This document shows, piece by piece, positions 37,736 to 49,873 of a DNA stretch of 64,000 nucleotides. Each line of letters begins with the position of its first letter. Position 1 is the first letter of the stretch. The notes below the pieces were generated by a model, which saw only the letters and a program-made list of their open reading frames with translations, ran no database searches and was not told the DNA's origin. Source of the stretch: Dysgonomonadaceae bacterium zrk40 (lineage in GTDB: Bacteria; Bacteroidota; Bacteroidia; Bacteroidales; Dysgonomonadaceae); NCBI GenBank assembly GCA_016916535.1, contig CP070276.1, forward strand, positions 1,116,001 to 1,180,000. The letters run 5' to 3'. The translations under genes and the position numbers were made by a program.

Positions 37736-39637
37736 ATGAACAATTCTGGATTTCAGACAATTGACTTTGTCATTGTCGGGATTTACATGGTACTTCTAGT
37801 CAGTTTGGGTCTTTTCCTTTCCAGAAACAAGAAAGGAGTACAAAAGACAGCAAACGACTATTTCCTGGCGGGCAACAAGTTAACCTGGTGGGCTGTGGGT
37901 GCTTCACTGATCGCAGCCAACATCTCTGCCGAACAATTTATCGGCATGTCGGGTTCCGGTTATAAGATCGGTATCTGCGTGGCAGCCTACGAGATCATGG
38001 CTGCGGTAACCCTTATCATCGTAGCAAAGTTCCTACTGCCGGTGATGCTGAAACGACACATATACACCATCCCCCAGTTCCTGCGGGAACGTTACAACGA
38101 TGGTGTGGGTATGGCCTTCTCAGTGTTCTGGCTCTTCCTCTACATCTTCGTCAACCTCACCTCTGTGGCCTGGCTGGGATCGATTGCCATTGAGCAGATC
38201 CTGGGATTGGAAGGGTATCGCATGCAGATCGTACTGGTATTATTCATCATCGCCGGTATCTACTCCATCTACGGCGGTCTCGCATCAGTTGCCTGGACCG
38301 ATGTGCTGCAGGTCATCTTCCTGATCGGAGGCGGACTGGTCACAGCTTACTTTGCCCTGGAAGCCGTATCGGGTGAAGGAAAGGGCGCATTGGACGGGAT
38401 GTCCATCATCTTCGACAAGCTGAAAAGCATCCCCAACGATACCCACTTCAACCTAATCGTCGACAAATCGAAATCGCCTGATGCGTTCCGTGATCTTCCC
38501 GGTATCGCTGCCATCGTGGGTGGAGTATGGCTCACCAACATCGGTTACTGGGGTTTCAATCAGTACATCATTCAAAAAGGACTTGCGGCCAAGAGCATTA
38601 ACGAGGCACAGAAAGGTCTTATCTTCGCCGGTTTTCTGAAGATATTGATTCCCTTTATCGTGGTGATTCCCGGTGTAACCGCCTTCATCATGTTCAACTA
38701 TCCGCAGGATATTCCGGGTATCCAGCAGGGCTACTTCGATCTTTCCGGATCGATCAACGTCTCCGATGACGCCTACCCCTGGCTGATCCGCAACTTTGCG
38801 CCGGTAGGGATCAAGGGACTCTCCTTCGCGGCATTGGCTGCCGCGGTCATCTCATCGTTGGCGTCGATGCTGAACTCCACCTCCACCATCTTCACGATGG
38901 ATATCTACAAACAGCATATCAAGAAAGATGCCACCGACAAGCAGTTGGTACGCATCGGTCGCCTCACTGCCTTCCTGGCACTGGTGATTGCCATTATCGC
39001 CGTTGAGCCGCTGCTTGGGGGATTGGATCAGGCGTTCCAGTACATCCAGGAATATTCCGGTTTCATCTATCCAGGTATCATCGTGGTCTTCGGATTGGGA
39101 CTTCTCTGGAAGAGAGCATCTTCGAAAGCAGCCATCTGGACCTCGATCCTCACCATCCCCATGGGAGTGCTCTTCAAGATCGCGTTGCCCGACATGCCGT
39201 TCCAGTTCAGGATGGGCTATATCTTCATCATCCTGTTCTTCATCTTCGTAGCGATCACCTATGTGGACAACTCCAGGATTGCAGCAGAAAAAGCTACCGG
39301 TGATGACCGGAGAAAAATGCTCAAATGGGCCCGCTTCACCCTCTTCTTCGCACTGTTGTTCATCCTCTCTGCTGCAATCCATAAGATTATGCTTATAGGT
39401 GGCAGCACCAACGAATGGGTGATCTACCTCGAGAACATCGGGTTCGAAGCCTTCTTCTTCTTTGGATCACTGATCCTTTCAATATCGCTGTTCCTCTTCT
39501 CAAATGCCAATGACATTTACAAGGATGAGAAGGCAGTACCATTCGATCTGTCACTCTTCAAGACCGACAAGGGGTTTGCCTTAGGAGCCCTGGGCATCTG
39601 TCTGCTGGTGACAATCATCTACATTTTCCTGTGGTAA
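37736..39637 (+). CDS. Sodium:solute symporter, sugar type (SSS family)
   Basis: 633 residues with about 14 hydrophobic segments. Typical SSS stretches are present: DYFLAGNKLTWWAVGASLIAANISAEQFIGMSGSGY (residues 41-76) and SFAALAAAVISSLASMLNSTSTIFTMDIY (about 363-391, sodium-site helix). It resembles sodium-sugar cotransporters of Bacteroidetes that sit in polysaccharide loci and probably takes up a monosaccharide released by the downstream enzymes; the sugar is not known. Ends in a good terminator, with the BNR_4 gene starting 13 bases behind it. Confidence 0.9.
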   Translation: MNNSGFQTIDFVIVGIYMVLLVSLGLFLSRNKKGVQKTANDYFLAGNKLTWWAVGASLIAANISAEQFIGMSGSGYKIGICVAAYEIMAAVTLIIVAKFLLPVMLKRHIYTIPQFLRERYNDGVGMAFSVFWLFLYIFVNLTSVAWLGSIAIEQILGLEGYRMQIVLVLFIIAGIYSIYGGLASVAWTDVLQVIFLIGGGLVTAYFALEAVSGEGKGALDGMSIIFDKLKSIPNDTHFNLIVDKSKSPDAFRDLPGIAAIVGGVWLTNIGYWGFNQYIIQKGLAAKSINEAQKGLIFAGFLKILIPFIVVIPGVTAFIMFNYPQDIPGIQQGYFDLSGSINVSDDAYPWLIRNFAPVGIKGLSFAALAAAVISSLASMLNSTSTIFTMDIYKQHIKKDATDKQLVRIGRLTAFLALVIAIIAVEPLLGGLDQAFQYIQEYSGFIYPGIIVVFGLGLLWKRASSKAAIWTSILTIPMGVLFKIALPDMPFQFRMGYIFIILFFIFVAITYVDNSRIAAEKATGDDRRKMLKWARFTLFFALLFILSAAIHKIMLIGGSTNEWVIYLENIGFEAFFFFGSLILSISLFLFSNANDIYKDEKAVPFDLSLFKTDKGFALGALGICLLVTIIYIFLW

Positions 39638-39672
39638 AACAATTAACCGCTTCAAACGGTTGATACAATATG

Positions 39673-39712
39673 ATCAAGCCATTTAGCGGCAGCTATCTGG
39701 CTTGATTTTTTT
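39673..39712 (+). terminator. Terminator after the symporter gene
   Basis: ATCAAGCCA (39673-39681) pairs with TGGCTTGAT (39698-39706), with a smaller AGC/GCT stem inside the 16-base loop, then a seven-T run. Because the next gene begins 13 bases on, its expression depends on read-through or on a promoter not found here. Confidence 0.8.
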
Positions 39713-39724
39713 AACGAACTCTCC

Positions 39725-41611
39725 ATGCAAAAAGTGATTCTAATCATCCTTTGTCTCATCCCCACACTTTATTGTTGCGGGACGAAGGAAAAGAGATTTT
39801 TGAACGAAAGTGGTATCACCACCAGCACCCTTACAGAAGAGGGCGCCTGGTGCTGGTTTGCAGACCCCCGTGCACTGCACTACCAGGATGATCAGGGAAG
39901 CATCAATCGCACCTATATTGGGTACATCGATGTACACGGATCGATCAAAGCCACACAAATAGATCATCTCACGAAAAGCAGCACGGAAGTGTTGATCCGC
40001 TCGCGGTTTCAACCTGACGACCATAACAATCCCACCTTCCTGGTGCTGCCCGATGAGCGGATCATGATCTTCTACTCGCGTCACACCGATGAGTCTTGTT
40101 TCTATTATCGTGTATCACGTGAACCGGGAGACATCACCACACTCGGGAAAGAGATGCAGCTGGAGACGGATCACAATACCACCTACCCCTCCCCTTTCAT
40201 TCTATCGGATGATCCGGAACATATCTACCTCTGCTGGCGCGGAATAGGATGGCACCCCACCATTGCACGGTTGACGCTCCCCGATGAGCAAGACCGGGTG
40301 GCTTTCGACCGGGGTCCCCATCAGATTGTCCGCTCCATGAAAGGGGCTCCGGGAGTAAGACCCTACGCCAAATATGCCACCAACGGAAAAGATAAGATTT
40401 ATCTTGCCTACACCACGAACCACCCCGACAACCAAAGCGAGAACTGGATCTACCTCAACAGCATTGATATTCACTCCTACGAGCTGAGCGATATCACAGG
40501 GGATATCCTTTCGCAGATTGGCAGTTCACCCCTGCATGAGGTTGACATCACCCCCCGGTACCGGGAGCAACACCCCTATGCAGTGGTGGATAGCACCCAT
40601 GCACGCAACTGGATATGGGAACTGGTGCTCGACCAGGAGGAACATCCCGTGATTGCTATGGTAGGCATCGATACTTCCAAAACTTCACATGACTATTACC
40701 ATGTAAAGTGGACAGGCAATGAGTGGAAGAAAACATTCCTCTCCAACGCCGGAGGTCATTTCCACCAGTCGCCCGACATCGAGAAATGTTACAGTGGTGG
40801 TATGACCATCGACAAGGATGATCCACGGGTGATTTACGGATCGGTGCCTGTGAAGGGTAAACATGGGAATGTGTACGAACTGGTAAAGTTCACCGTTGCA
40901 GCTGATGGAAACAAGCAGACTACTGAACAGATTACCTTCGATTCGCCTGCCAACAACATCCGCCCTTATGCCATCGCAGGGCTGCAAGGAGCGACGTCAC
41001 TGGCATGGATGCAGGGTGACTATTACGACTGGATTGTGAGCAAAGAGAGGCCGGAAGGTTTTCCTACTGCCATCCGCACAGCCATCTCCTTGCCGGAAGA
41101 CAGCACTAGTCCCGAAGAGGGGTTGCTCTATGAGCATCACCATGAAGCCACCACACAGATGGAGGACACCATTAGGGTTGCTGCCTCAGAGGCATTCACC
41201 CTGGCGCTGACGCTTTCGTTTCCCACAGAGAAGGTTAGCGGAGAAATCATCCGATTTGCCGGTCTCACCTATGTGATCCCGGAAGAGGAGATGTCCAAGC
41301 CCTACCTCACCGATGGCGTATCTCACTATGAGAGTAGCAATATGCTGGCCCGTTCAGATAATTGGAAAAAACAGGACAGAGCTACCAACGGCAAATGGTA
41401 CGCAGTTGAGAAGCTCCGTAAATTCAGGCTTGTGATCACTTATGAGGAGGGAACACTCCGCACCTATATTGACGGGTTGCTCGATCAATCAATCTCCCTG
41501 GAAAGTCTCGTGCTCAGCGAGGTGACTACGGGAGAGCCAAAAAGTATCATTGAGCAGTTATTTGTTTTCAACCGAAGACTCTTGCAAGATGAGATCAAAA
41601 TGCTTCCTTAA
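39725..41611 (+). CDS. BNR_4-type beta-propeller protein with C-terminal LamG-like domain
   Basis: 628 residues. A short hydrophobic signal (MQKVILIILCLIPTLYCCG) has cysteines at 17 and 18, so a lipoprotein is possible but the lipobox is poor. Residues about 30-460 carry the BNR_4 pattern: GAWCWFADPRALHY, NRTYIGYIDVHGSIKATQID, HNNPTFLVLPDERIMIFYSRH, FHQSPDIEKCYSGGMT. Seven-bladed propellers of this kind include PL24/PL25 ulvan lyases and the GH145 rhamnosidases (family knowledge). About 470-628 looks like a LamG jelly roll (FRLVITYEEGTLRTYIDGLLDQ). It may act on a uronic-acid or rhamnose end of the target polysaccharide, but no catalytic residue can be assigned. The stop overlaps that of the convergent regulator by 3 bases. 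Confidence 0.7.
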   Translation: MQKVILIILCLIPTLYCCGTKEKRFLNESGITTSTLTEEGAWCWFADPRALHYQDDQGSINRTYIGYIDVHGSIKATQIDHLTKSSTEVLIRSRFQPDDHNNPTFLVLPDERIMIFYSRHTDESCFYYRVSREPGDITTLGKEMQLETDHNTTYPSPFILSDDPEHIYLCWRGIGWHPTIARLTLPDEQDRVAFDRGPHQIVRSMKGAPGVRPYAKYATNGKDKIYLAYTTNHPDNQSENWIYLNSIDIHSYELSDITGDILSQIGSSPLHEVDITPRYREQHPYAVVDSTHARNWIWELVLDQEEHPVIAMVGIDTSKTSHDYYHVKWTGNEWKKTFLSNAGGHFHQSPDIEKCYSGGMTIDKDDPRVIYGSVPVKGKHGNVYELVKFTVAADGNKQTTEQITFDSPANNIRPYAIAGLQGATSLAWMQGDYYDWIVSKERPEGFPTAIRTAISLPEDSTSPEEGLLYEHHHEATTQMEDTIRVAASEAFTLALTLSFPTEKVSGEIIRFAGLTYVIPEEEMSKPYLTDGVSHYESSNMLARSDNWKKQDRATNGKWYAVEKLRKFRLVITYEEGTLRTYIDGLLDQSISLESLVLSEVTTGEPKSIIEQLFVFNRRLLQDEIKMLP

Positions 41612-44600
41612 CTCTCAACTGAACCGGCAAAACGCTCCAGGTACTCCGTGGGACGCATGTTGAATTCCTTTTTGAAACAGGAACTGAAATATTTGGGATC
41701 GTTGAACCCCACCGCATAGGCCAGTTCAGAAATGCGTATCTGTCTGTTCTGATCCATGATGCGACAGGCAGCTTTCATCCGGATATTGGTGATGAATGCC
41801 GATGTATTCAGTCCGGTGAGCGATTTTAATTTGTTGTAGAGGGTTGACTTGCTGACCCCCATCTCTTCCGAGAACTGAAGCTGATCGAAGTTTGAATCAT
41901 CGAGATGCCGGTTGACACAATCGATGGCTTTTTGCAGAAAGGTCTCATCGATATTGGTGATGTTCATCTCCTTCATGTCGAACACCAGCTGGCTCTTGAA
42001 ATCATGCGCCACACGTTCACGGTTCTTCAATAGATTTCTGATCCTGGCATGCAGTACATTCAGGTTAAAGGGTTTGCTGATAAACGCGTCGGCACCTGAC
42101 TCATAAGCATCGGCACGATCTTTTTCATCGGTCTTGGCCGTCAAGAGGATAATGGGGATATGACTGTACTCAATGTTTTTCTTGACCAAACGGCACAGTT
42201 CGACTCCGTCAATCTCGGGCATCATGATGTCTGACACAATCAGATCGATCTTCTCATGTTCCAGCATCACCAGAGCTTCTTTCCCATTGGTTGCGGTACT
42301 AACCTGGTAGTCGTTGTTCAACAAACGCTGCATCAACTCAAGGATATCCTCATTGTCTTCCACAACCAACACCCCCGGGAGATTGCCTCTTTTCACTTCA
42401 TTGAGCGCATCTTCTACAGCAGGTTGCGGCTTATCAACGGTGCCCTCCTGCTCTTCGTGGGCGATAGGACGATCTATTTCGGAATCATCGAAGTAGGAGA
42501 TATCGATAGGCAGGATCACAATGAATTCACTCCCTTTACCGGGCTCACTCACCACCTCGATGCTACCATGCGAGAGGGTCACCAGATCTTTCACCAGTGA
42601 AAGACCAATGCCGGTCCCGGTTGTTCTGTGCTGCCGATAGTCTCCTTCGTAGAACCGTTTGAACAAAATCTGTTGTGCATCAACGGGGATGCCGGTGCCG
42701 TCATCTTTTACCGAGATGCGGATTTGATCCCTCTCCTCTGTTTCATATAAAAGCGTAAGCTGAACAGAGCCACCATCCCCCACATATTTGGCAGCATTGG
42801 AGAGAAGATTATAGAGAATCTTGTCCAGCTTGTCCGGATCAAAAAGACCCTCAATCACCTCCGGATCACTGAGGAAAGAGAAATGCATTTTCTTCTTGCG
42901 GATCAGCGGGTAGAAAGCTTCGATGGAATTGCGGATAAACTCAGAGATATTACCATAAGAAACACGCAACTGCAGATTTCCTGTCTCCGCTTTCCTGAAC
43001 TCCAGGATCTGTTGCAACAAACGTGTCAGTCGGTTGATGTTACGGGTGAGTGTGGCATAAAGACCCTCGACGCGGGGTGCTGTTCGTTGTATCTCATCGA
43101 CCGAAGCTGAGATGATGGTGAGCGGGGTCAATAACTCATGGGTGATATTGGTGAAAAACTGCAACTTGGCATGGTTGAGTTCTTCCGCCTTCGATTGTTC
43201 AATTTCTTTGTATCGCAATTGATTGCGCAGCAGGACACGGTTTGTCACATTCCGGTAAATCAGGTAACCGACGGTTAAAAGCAACAGGAAATAGATCAGA
43301 AAAGCCCACCAGCTAAGCCAGAAAGGAGGCAACACCGATACCTTCAATTGTCTGGTCTCCTTGTTCCAGATGCCATGGAGGTTTGTGGACCGCAACAGAA
43401 AGGTATAATCCCCTGCAGGCAGGTTGTTGTAATGAGCAGCGTTGTGATTCGCATCACTGTATCGCCACTCCTGATCGAAACCCACCAGTTTATAGGCGTA
43501 TCGGGTGAGCTCAGGATTGGTATAGTTTAATGAGGCAAAATGGATGCTGAAATTATTGTTGCGATGTTCAATGGTAATCTCATCGGTGAATGTGGGCACA
43601 AGTTTTGAAACGGTGCTTGCAATCTCAGGTGACAATTCCGAGAATGAACGATTCATTATTTGAATATCGGTGATGTAAAAAGGAGTGGGTACAATGTCAG
43701 CATTGATCTTCCCGGGGGAGAAACAGGCCAGTCCTTTGTATCCCCCAAAATAGAACCTGTCCTTGTGGCTGTATGAAGATTTGGGAATGAAAAAATTATC
43801 CTGCAAACCGTCTGCAGTGCTGAAGATCCGATAACTCTCCAACTCATTCGTTTCATCAAACAAGAGCCTGGCCAGACCAACATTGGTACCAATCCACAAA
43901 TTCCCAAGGCTGTCCTCCTGAATGGAATTGATCATACTGCCCAATATCGGAAAGCGGGGTGATTTGTCCACGAAACGGTCGGACACACTGTCAAAAAGAT
44001 AAAGCTTCCCACTCTCTGCACCTGCCCAAAGACGATTTGAAGAGTCGAGGAAAAGGACATTAAATGTATTTGAGGTGACTAGGTCATTCTCTCTGGAATA
44101 GTTGCGGAAAACCAGGTGATCCGGATTATCCGGATCACCTTCCACGCTGATCAGGCCATGATTGATGGTGGCAATCCAAATTCTGCCCTCCCCATCTTCC
44201 ATGATATGAAGCATGGTTGCATTGGCCAGTTCGCGGCCTTCTACAGTGAGTTGATCGAACGTCAATCCTTTTCCGTCACTGAGACGTACCCCCAAGCCTG
44301 ACTGGGTACCCACCCACAAATTCTGATTCCGGTCAACGTAAAGCGTTCGTATTCGGTTCTCCCGGATGAAATCAGCGTTGTTGGTAGTATAGGTCTTTAC
44401 CGGTTCACCTTTGCGATAATGCCACAAACCATCGCCATAAGTCGCGAACAAAAGATCATCCCCATTGAAAGAACGGATATCATAGACAGTGGTCTGATTC
44501 AGCTCCCTGAATTCGGGCATCTCCGATTGCGGAACAATCACCTTACTTTCGGGATCATAGAAGACGATGCCATAGGTGCCCACGCTAAGCCACATCTGGT

Positions 44601-45732
44601 CATGGTGGTTCAGATAGATCGATCTGATGGCGGCAGTGGGCATCTCGGGAAGCTGCACCTGGAAGAACTCAAATTTCGGTTTCAGGGTGTTCGTATAGAT
44701 AACCCCTCCCCCAATGGATCCAATCCATATGTTCCCGCTGTTATCAGCCACTATTGAATTGATTTCGTTGTTGGGCAAACGGTTGTTATCATTGAAAGTA
44801 CTGTAATTGATGAAACTCCCCGGTTCTGTTTCGTTCATGATACTGAGTCCGCTGCGGGTGCCGACCCAGAGATTGCCTGATTGCGGATCCTCACAAATGT
44901 CGTAAACAATGTTATCGGAGAGGCTGTTCGGTTGTGATGCATCGTGCAGATAAGTTTTCCAGCTTAAATGTTCGGGTTCGTACGGATTTTCCAACAGATG
45001 CAATCCTCCTTCCCAGGCACCCACCCAGATTCGTCCTCTGCTATCCTGATAGATGACATGAGCTGAGTTTCGCGGATTGAGCCTCGGATAGGTGTAAATG
45101 TTGTTACGATTCTGGTCGAAGCGATAGAGACCACTGTTCCAGGTGCCAATCCAAAGCTCGTTGCGCTGATCTTCGTAGATTGATTTCACAGGTGCGTTAA
45201 TCGGGGTGCTTCCCATATGGAGGGTTGTATGGTGTACAAAACTGCCGGAGGCACTGTCATACACAAAGAGACCATCATCCAGCCCAATCAGGACGCGTCC
45301 CTCCTCCGTAATCAGGATGGCAGCCACCACTTTACCGGTACTGTTTTGAATGGGGATCTCTTCAAACTCCCCCCGGGCCTTGTCGAAACGGTTGACACCA
45401 TTGGAGGTGCCAACCCAAAGGTTCCCCCTCCCGTCGTCAGCCAAACAATAGATGTTGTTGTCGGTCAGATGGTGGGTATTGGGTAAGTCGGACCGAAAAA
45501 CGGTGATCCCGTAGCCGTCGTAACGGCAAAGACCGTTGCGTGTGGCAAACCAGAGAAACCCTTCTGAGTCCTGAAACACTTTCTGAACTTCACTCGTTGG
45601 CAAACCTTCTGTCGTACTCAATGCATGAAAGTTATGCCGTGACATACTGTTTACCCCCCCAGCAGAGAGGGAAGATAGAAAGATACAGATGAAGATGAGG
45701 ATAGAGGAAACACGAGACATAGATTCAGCCAC
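41608..45732 (-). CDS. Hybrid two-component system regulator (HTCS)
   Basis: One protein senses sugar, signals and binds DNA. 1374 residues: signal peptide (1-25), two periplasmic propellers built of Reg_prop repeats (WIGTxxGVxRF and variants, about 35-690), a Y_Y_Y domain (about 720-790), one membrane helix (about 806-826), a histidine kinase core with His865 in FFTNITHELLTPL, an ATPase domain (about 960-1080), a receiver with Asp1168 in LIVSDIMMPEIDG, and a C-terminal AraC-type helix-turn-helix (about 1270-1365). All parts are intact. Such HTCSs activate the neighbouring SusCD locus when an oligosaccharide binds. It diverges from GH2; the matching 26-bp block before GH2 and susC is its likely target. 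Confidence 0.95.
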   Translation of the reverse strand: MAESMSRVSSILIFICIFLSSLSAGGVNSMSRHNFHALSTTEGLPTSEVQKVFQDSEGFLWFATRNGLCRYDGYGITVFRSDLPNTHHLTDNNIYCLADDGRGNLWVGTSNGVNRFDKARGEFEEIPIQNSTGKVVAAILITEEGRVLIGLDDGLFVYDSASGSFVHHTTLHMGSTPINAPVKSIYEDQRNELWIGTWNSGLYRFDQNRNNIYTYPRLNPRNSAHVIYQDSRGRIWVGAWEGGLHLLENPYEPEHLSWKTYLHDASQPNSLSDNIVYDICEDPQSGNLWVGTRSGLSIMNETEPGSFINYSTFNDNNRLPNNEINSIVADNSGNIWIGSIGGGVIYTNTLKPKFEFFQVQLPEMPTAAIRSIYLNHHDQMWLSVGTYGIVFYDPESKVIVPQSEMPEFRELNQTTVYDIRSFNGDDLLFATYGDGLWHYRKGEPVKTYTTNNADFIRENRIRTLYVDRNQNLWVGTQSGLGVRLSDGKGLTFDQLTVEGRELANATMLHIMEDGEGRIWIATINHGLISVEGDPDNPDHLVFRNYSRENDLVTSNTFNVLFLDSSNRLWAGAESGKLYLFDSVSDRFVDKSPRFPILGSMINSIQEDSLGNLWIGTNVGLARLLFDETNELESYRIFSTADGLQDNFFIPKSSYSHKDRFYFGGYKGLACFSPGKINADIVPTPFYITDIQIMNRSFSELSPEIASTVSKLVPTFTDEITIEHRNNNFSIHFASLNYTNPELTRYAYKLVGFDQEWRYSDANHNAAHYNNLPAGDYTFLLRSTNLHGIWNKETRQLKVSVLPPFWLSWWAFLIYFLLLLTVGYLIYRNVTNRVLLRNQLRYKEIEQSKAEELNHAKLQFFTNITHELLTPLTIISASVDEIQRTAPRVEGLYATLTRNINRLTRLLQQILEFRKAETGNLQLRVSYGNISEFIRNSIEAFYPLIRKKKMHFSFLSDPEVIEGLFDPDKLDKILYNLLSNAAKYVGDGGSVQLTLLYETEERDQIRISVKDDGTGIPVDAQQILFKRFYEGDYRQHRTTGTGIGLSLVKDLVTLSHGSIEVVSEPGKGSEFIVILPIDISYFDDSEIDRPIAHEEQEGTVDKPQPAVEDALNEVKRGNLPGVLVVEDNEDILELMQRLLNNDYQVSTATNGKEALVMLEHEKIDLIVSDIMMPEIDGVELCRLVKKNIEYSHIPIILLTAKTDEKDRADAYESGADAFISKPFNLNVLHARIRNLLKNRERVAHDFKSQLVFDMKEMNITNIDETFLQKAIDCVNRHLDDSNFDQLQFSEEMGVSKSTLYNKLKSLTGLNTSAFITNIRMKAACRIMDQNRQIRISELAYAVGFNDPKYFSSCFKKEFNMRPTEYLERFAGSVES

Positions 45733-45763
45733 TACAAATCAACTTTTACCAATTTAGCTCCAT

Positions 45764-45772
45764 GCAAAAATA
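45764..45772 (-). promoter_or_regulatory. HTCS promoter -7 element
   Basis: TATTTTTGC on the minus strand is an exact TAnnTTTG match 31 bases before the HTCS ATG. Confidence 0.6.
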
Positions 45773-45854
45773 GTCATAAACTTTTAAATTTCATTTCATC
45801 TCAGTCCTTTATCAGATAACCAGGAGATCGAGAAGGGATTAATTCTTTAAATTT

Positions 45855-45908
45855 CCACCTTTTTGAATGATAATTAGAGTGACCATCTGATGAATGAGAT
45901 TATCTTTA
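45855..45908 (+). promoter_or_regulatory. Candidate HTCS operator and promoter of GH2, copy A
   Basis: A 26-base block (45855-45880) containing AATGATAATTAGAGT is 23/26 identical to one upstream of susC (49673-49698). Exactly 20 bases later in both cases comes TATCTTT, here TATCTTTA (45901-45908), the -7 element. The block covers the -33 position, as for an activator that replaces a weak -33 contact. GH2 starts 68 bases after the -7. Confidence 0.65.
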
Positions 45909-45961
45909 TCGTTGACTTTATTGACCCAACGAAACAGCGAAATGAAAAAGAGAATCTATAA

Positions 45962-49105
<3,144 letters not shown>

Positions 49106-49125
49106 TTTTCTGATAATTATTATTT

Positions 49126-49174
49126 AACCATTGGCATGCATGCATTGACTGATGCATTCATGCCAATGGTTTTC
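49126..49174 (+). terminator. Terminator of GH2
   Basis: Two 20-base arms (49126-49145 and 49152-49171) pair with one mismatch around a 6-base loop and end in a short T-run. Confidence 0.8.
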
Positions 49175-49371
49175 AATTGACCAATTCTTTTACTTTTCCC
49201 TTCAAATAGCGTATGAAATGAGTACCGGTAAAACAGTTTTCACCCAAATTATGCAACTCATACTTTAAGCTGACACATTGGGAAAATTAAACCGGACAGT
49301 AGTGAAGACAAAACTTACTGAAATAATATTTTTTTCATAACGCATCTCCCCCACCGGGAGATGCGTTTTTA
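49175..49371 (+). other. Segment ended by an orphan terminator; possible small RNA
   Basis: The GH2 transcript already ends at 49174, yet a second strong terminator follows at 49341-49371. No open reading frame of note lies between. A non-coding RNA of up to about 190 bases ending here is possible. No promoter with a clear TAnnTTTG was found, so the alternative is that the hairpin belongs to the repeat element behind it. Confidence 0.25.
49341..49371 (+). terminator. Orphan Rho-independent terminator
   Basis: A perfect 10-bp stem CGCATCTCCC (49341-49350) with GGGAGATGCG (49356-49365), a CCACC loop and five T. The right arm contains GAGATG, also found in the hairpin before repeat copy 1, and the T-run leads straight into the composite repeat as there. 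Confidence 0.85.
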
Positions 49372-49501
49372 TTGTGACATCGCTTCACATGACCCCCATT
49401 TTGACCTAATCTTAATCGTAACTGATTCTAATTTGCCTCGAATCTATTAGAACGAGATTAGAACCATATTAGAACCATATTAGAACGAGATTAGAACGAG
49501 T
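49371..49501 (+). repeat. Composite intergenic repeat, copy 2
   Basis: Homologue of 2052-2171. Block 1 (49371-49393) with ATTGTGA, TCGC, TCACA and GAC; block 2 (49422-49440), CTGATTCT then TGCCTCG, 51 bases later; the array from 49447, 25 bases later, all at the same spacing as in copy 1. The array has five units of 11 bases (49447-49501): TTAGAACGAGA, two TTAGAACCATA, and two TTAGAACGAG-type. Like copy 1, it follows a terminator and lies upstream of a + strand gene, here susC. Confidence 0.8.
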
Positions 49502-49672
49502 ACCGAATGAGATCCAATCAAAATGAAAGCAAACAATCCAGATGAGAGAGAACTTCATTCATCTCAATATGATAAACGTGCGAACCTTGATCTATATATT
49601 TATATCACTCAATTTATGCATCTTTTCCTCTCTCTATAAACATCCCTGAAGATATTACCCATCACTAATATT

Positions 49673-49727
49673 CCCCCTTTTTTAATGATAATTGGAGTCC
49701 CTATTATGGCTCACAACCTATCTTTGC
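49673..49727 (+). promoter_or_regulatory. Candidate HTCS operator and promoter of susC, copy B
   Basis: A 26-base block with AATGATAATTGGAGT (49684-49698), 20 bases, then TATCTTTGC (49719-49727), a full -7 element. The block matches that before GH2 (45855-45880) at 23/26 positions with identical spacing to the -7. The susC ATG is about 147 bases downstream, a long leader that could hold further control. Confidence 0.7.
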
Positions 49728-49873
49728 AGCATTCACATAATCGAAAACTAAAATGAATCACAAATTATGCAAAGAAAACCTTGAATGAAAAATTTCTTTT
49801 AAGATTAAATCTGTTCACCGTTTATAACTCAACTTGCCATTAGTCAATCGGCAACCAAATTTCTAAAAAATCT

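Larger units (their letters stand above)
49106..49873. other. 768-base intergenic region between GH2 and susC
   Basis: No protein gene is supported here. In order: GH2 terminator (49126-49174), a stretch of unknown content (49175-49340), a second terminator (49341-49371), the composite repeat copy 2 (49371-49501), about 170 AT-rich bases, the candidate operator and -7 of susC (49673-49727), and a leader of about 140 bases. This is the densest block of unexplained structure in the window. Confidence 0.6.

Noticed and set aside
49126-49501. Insertion sequence remnant in the GH2-susC gap
   Set aside because: No transposase fragment, no terminal inverted repeats and no target duplication were found around the repeat.
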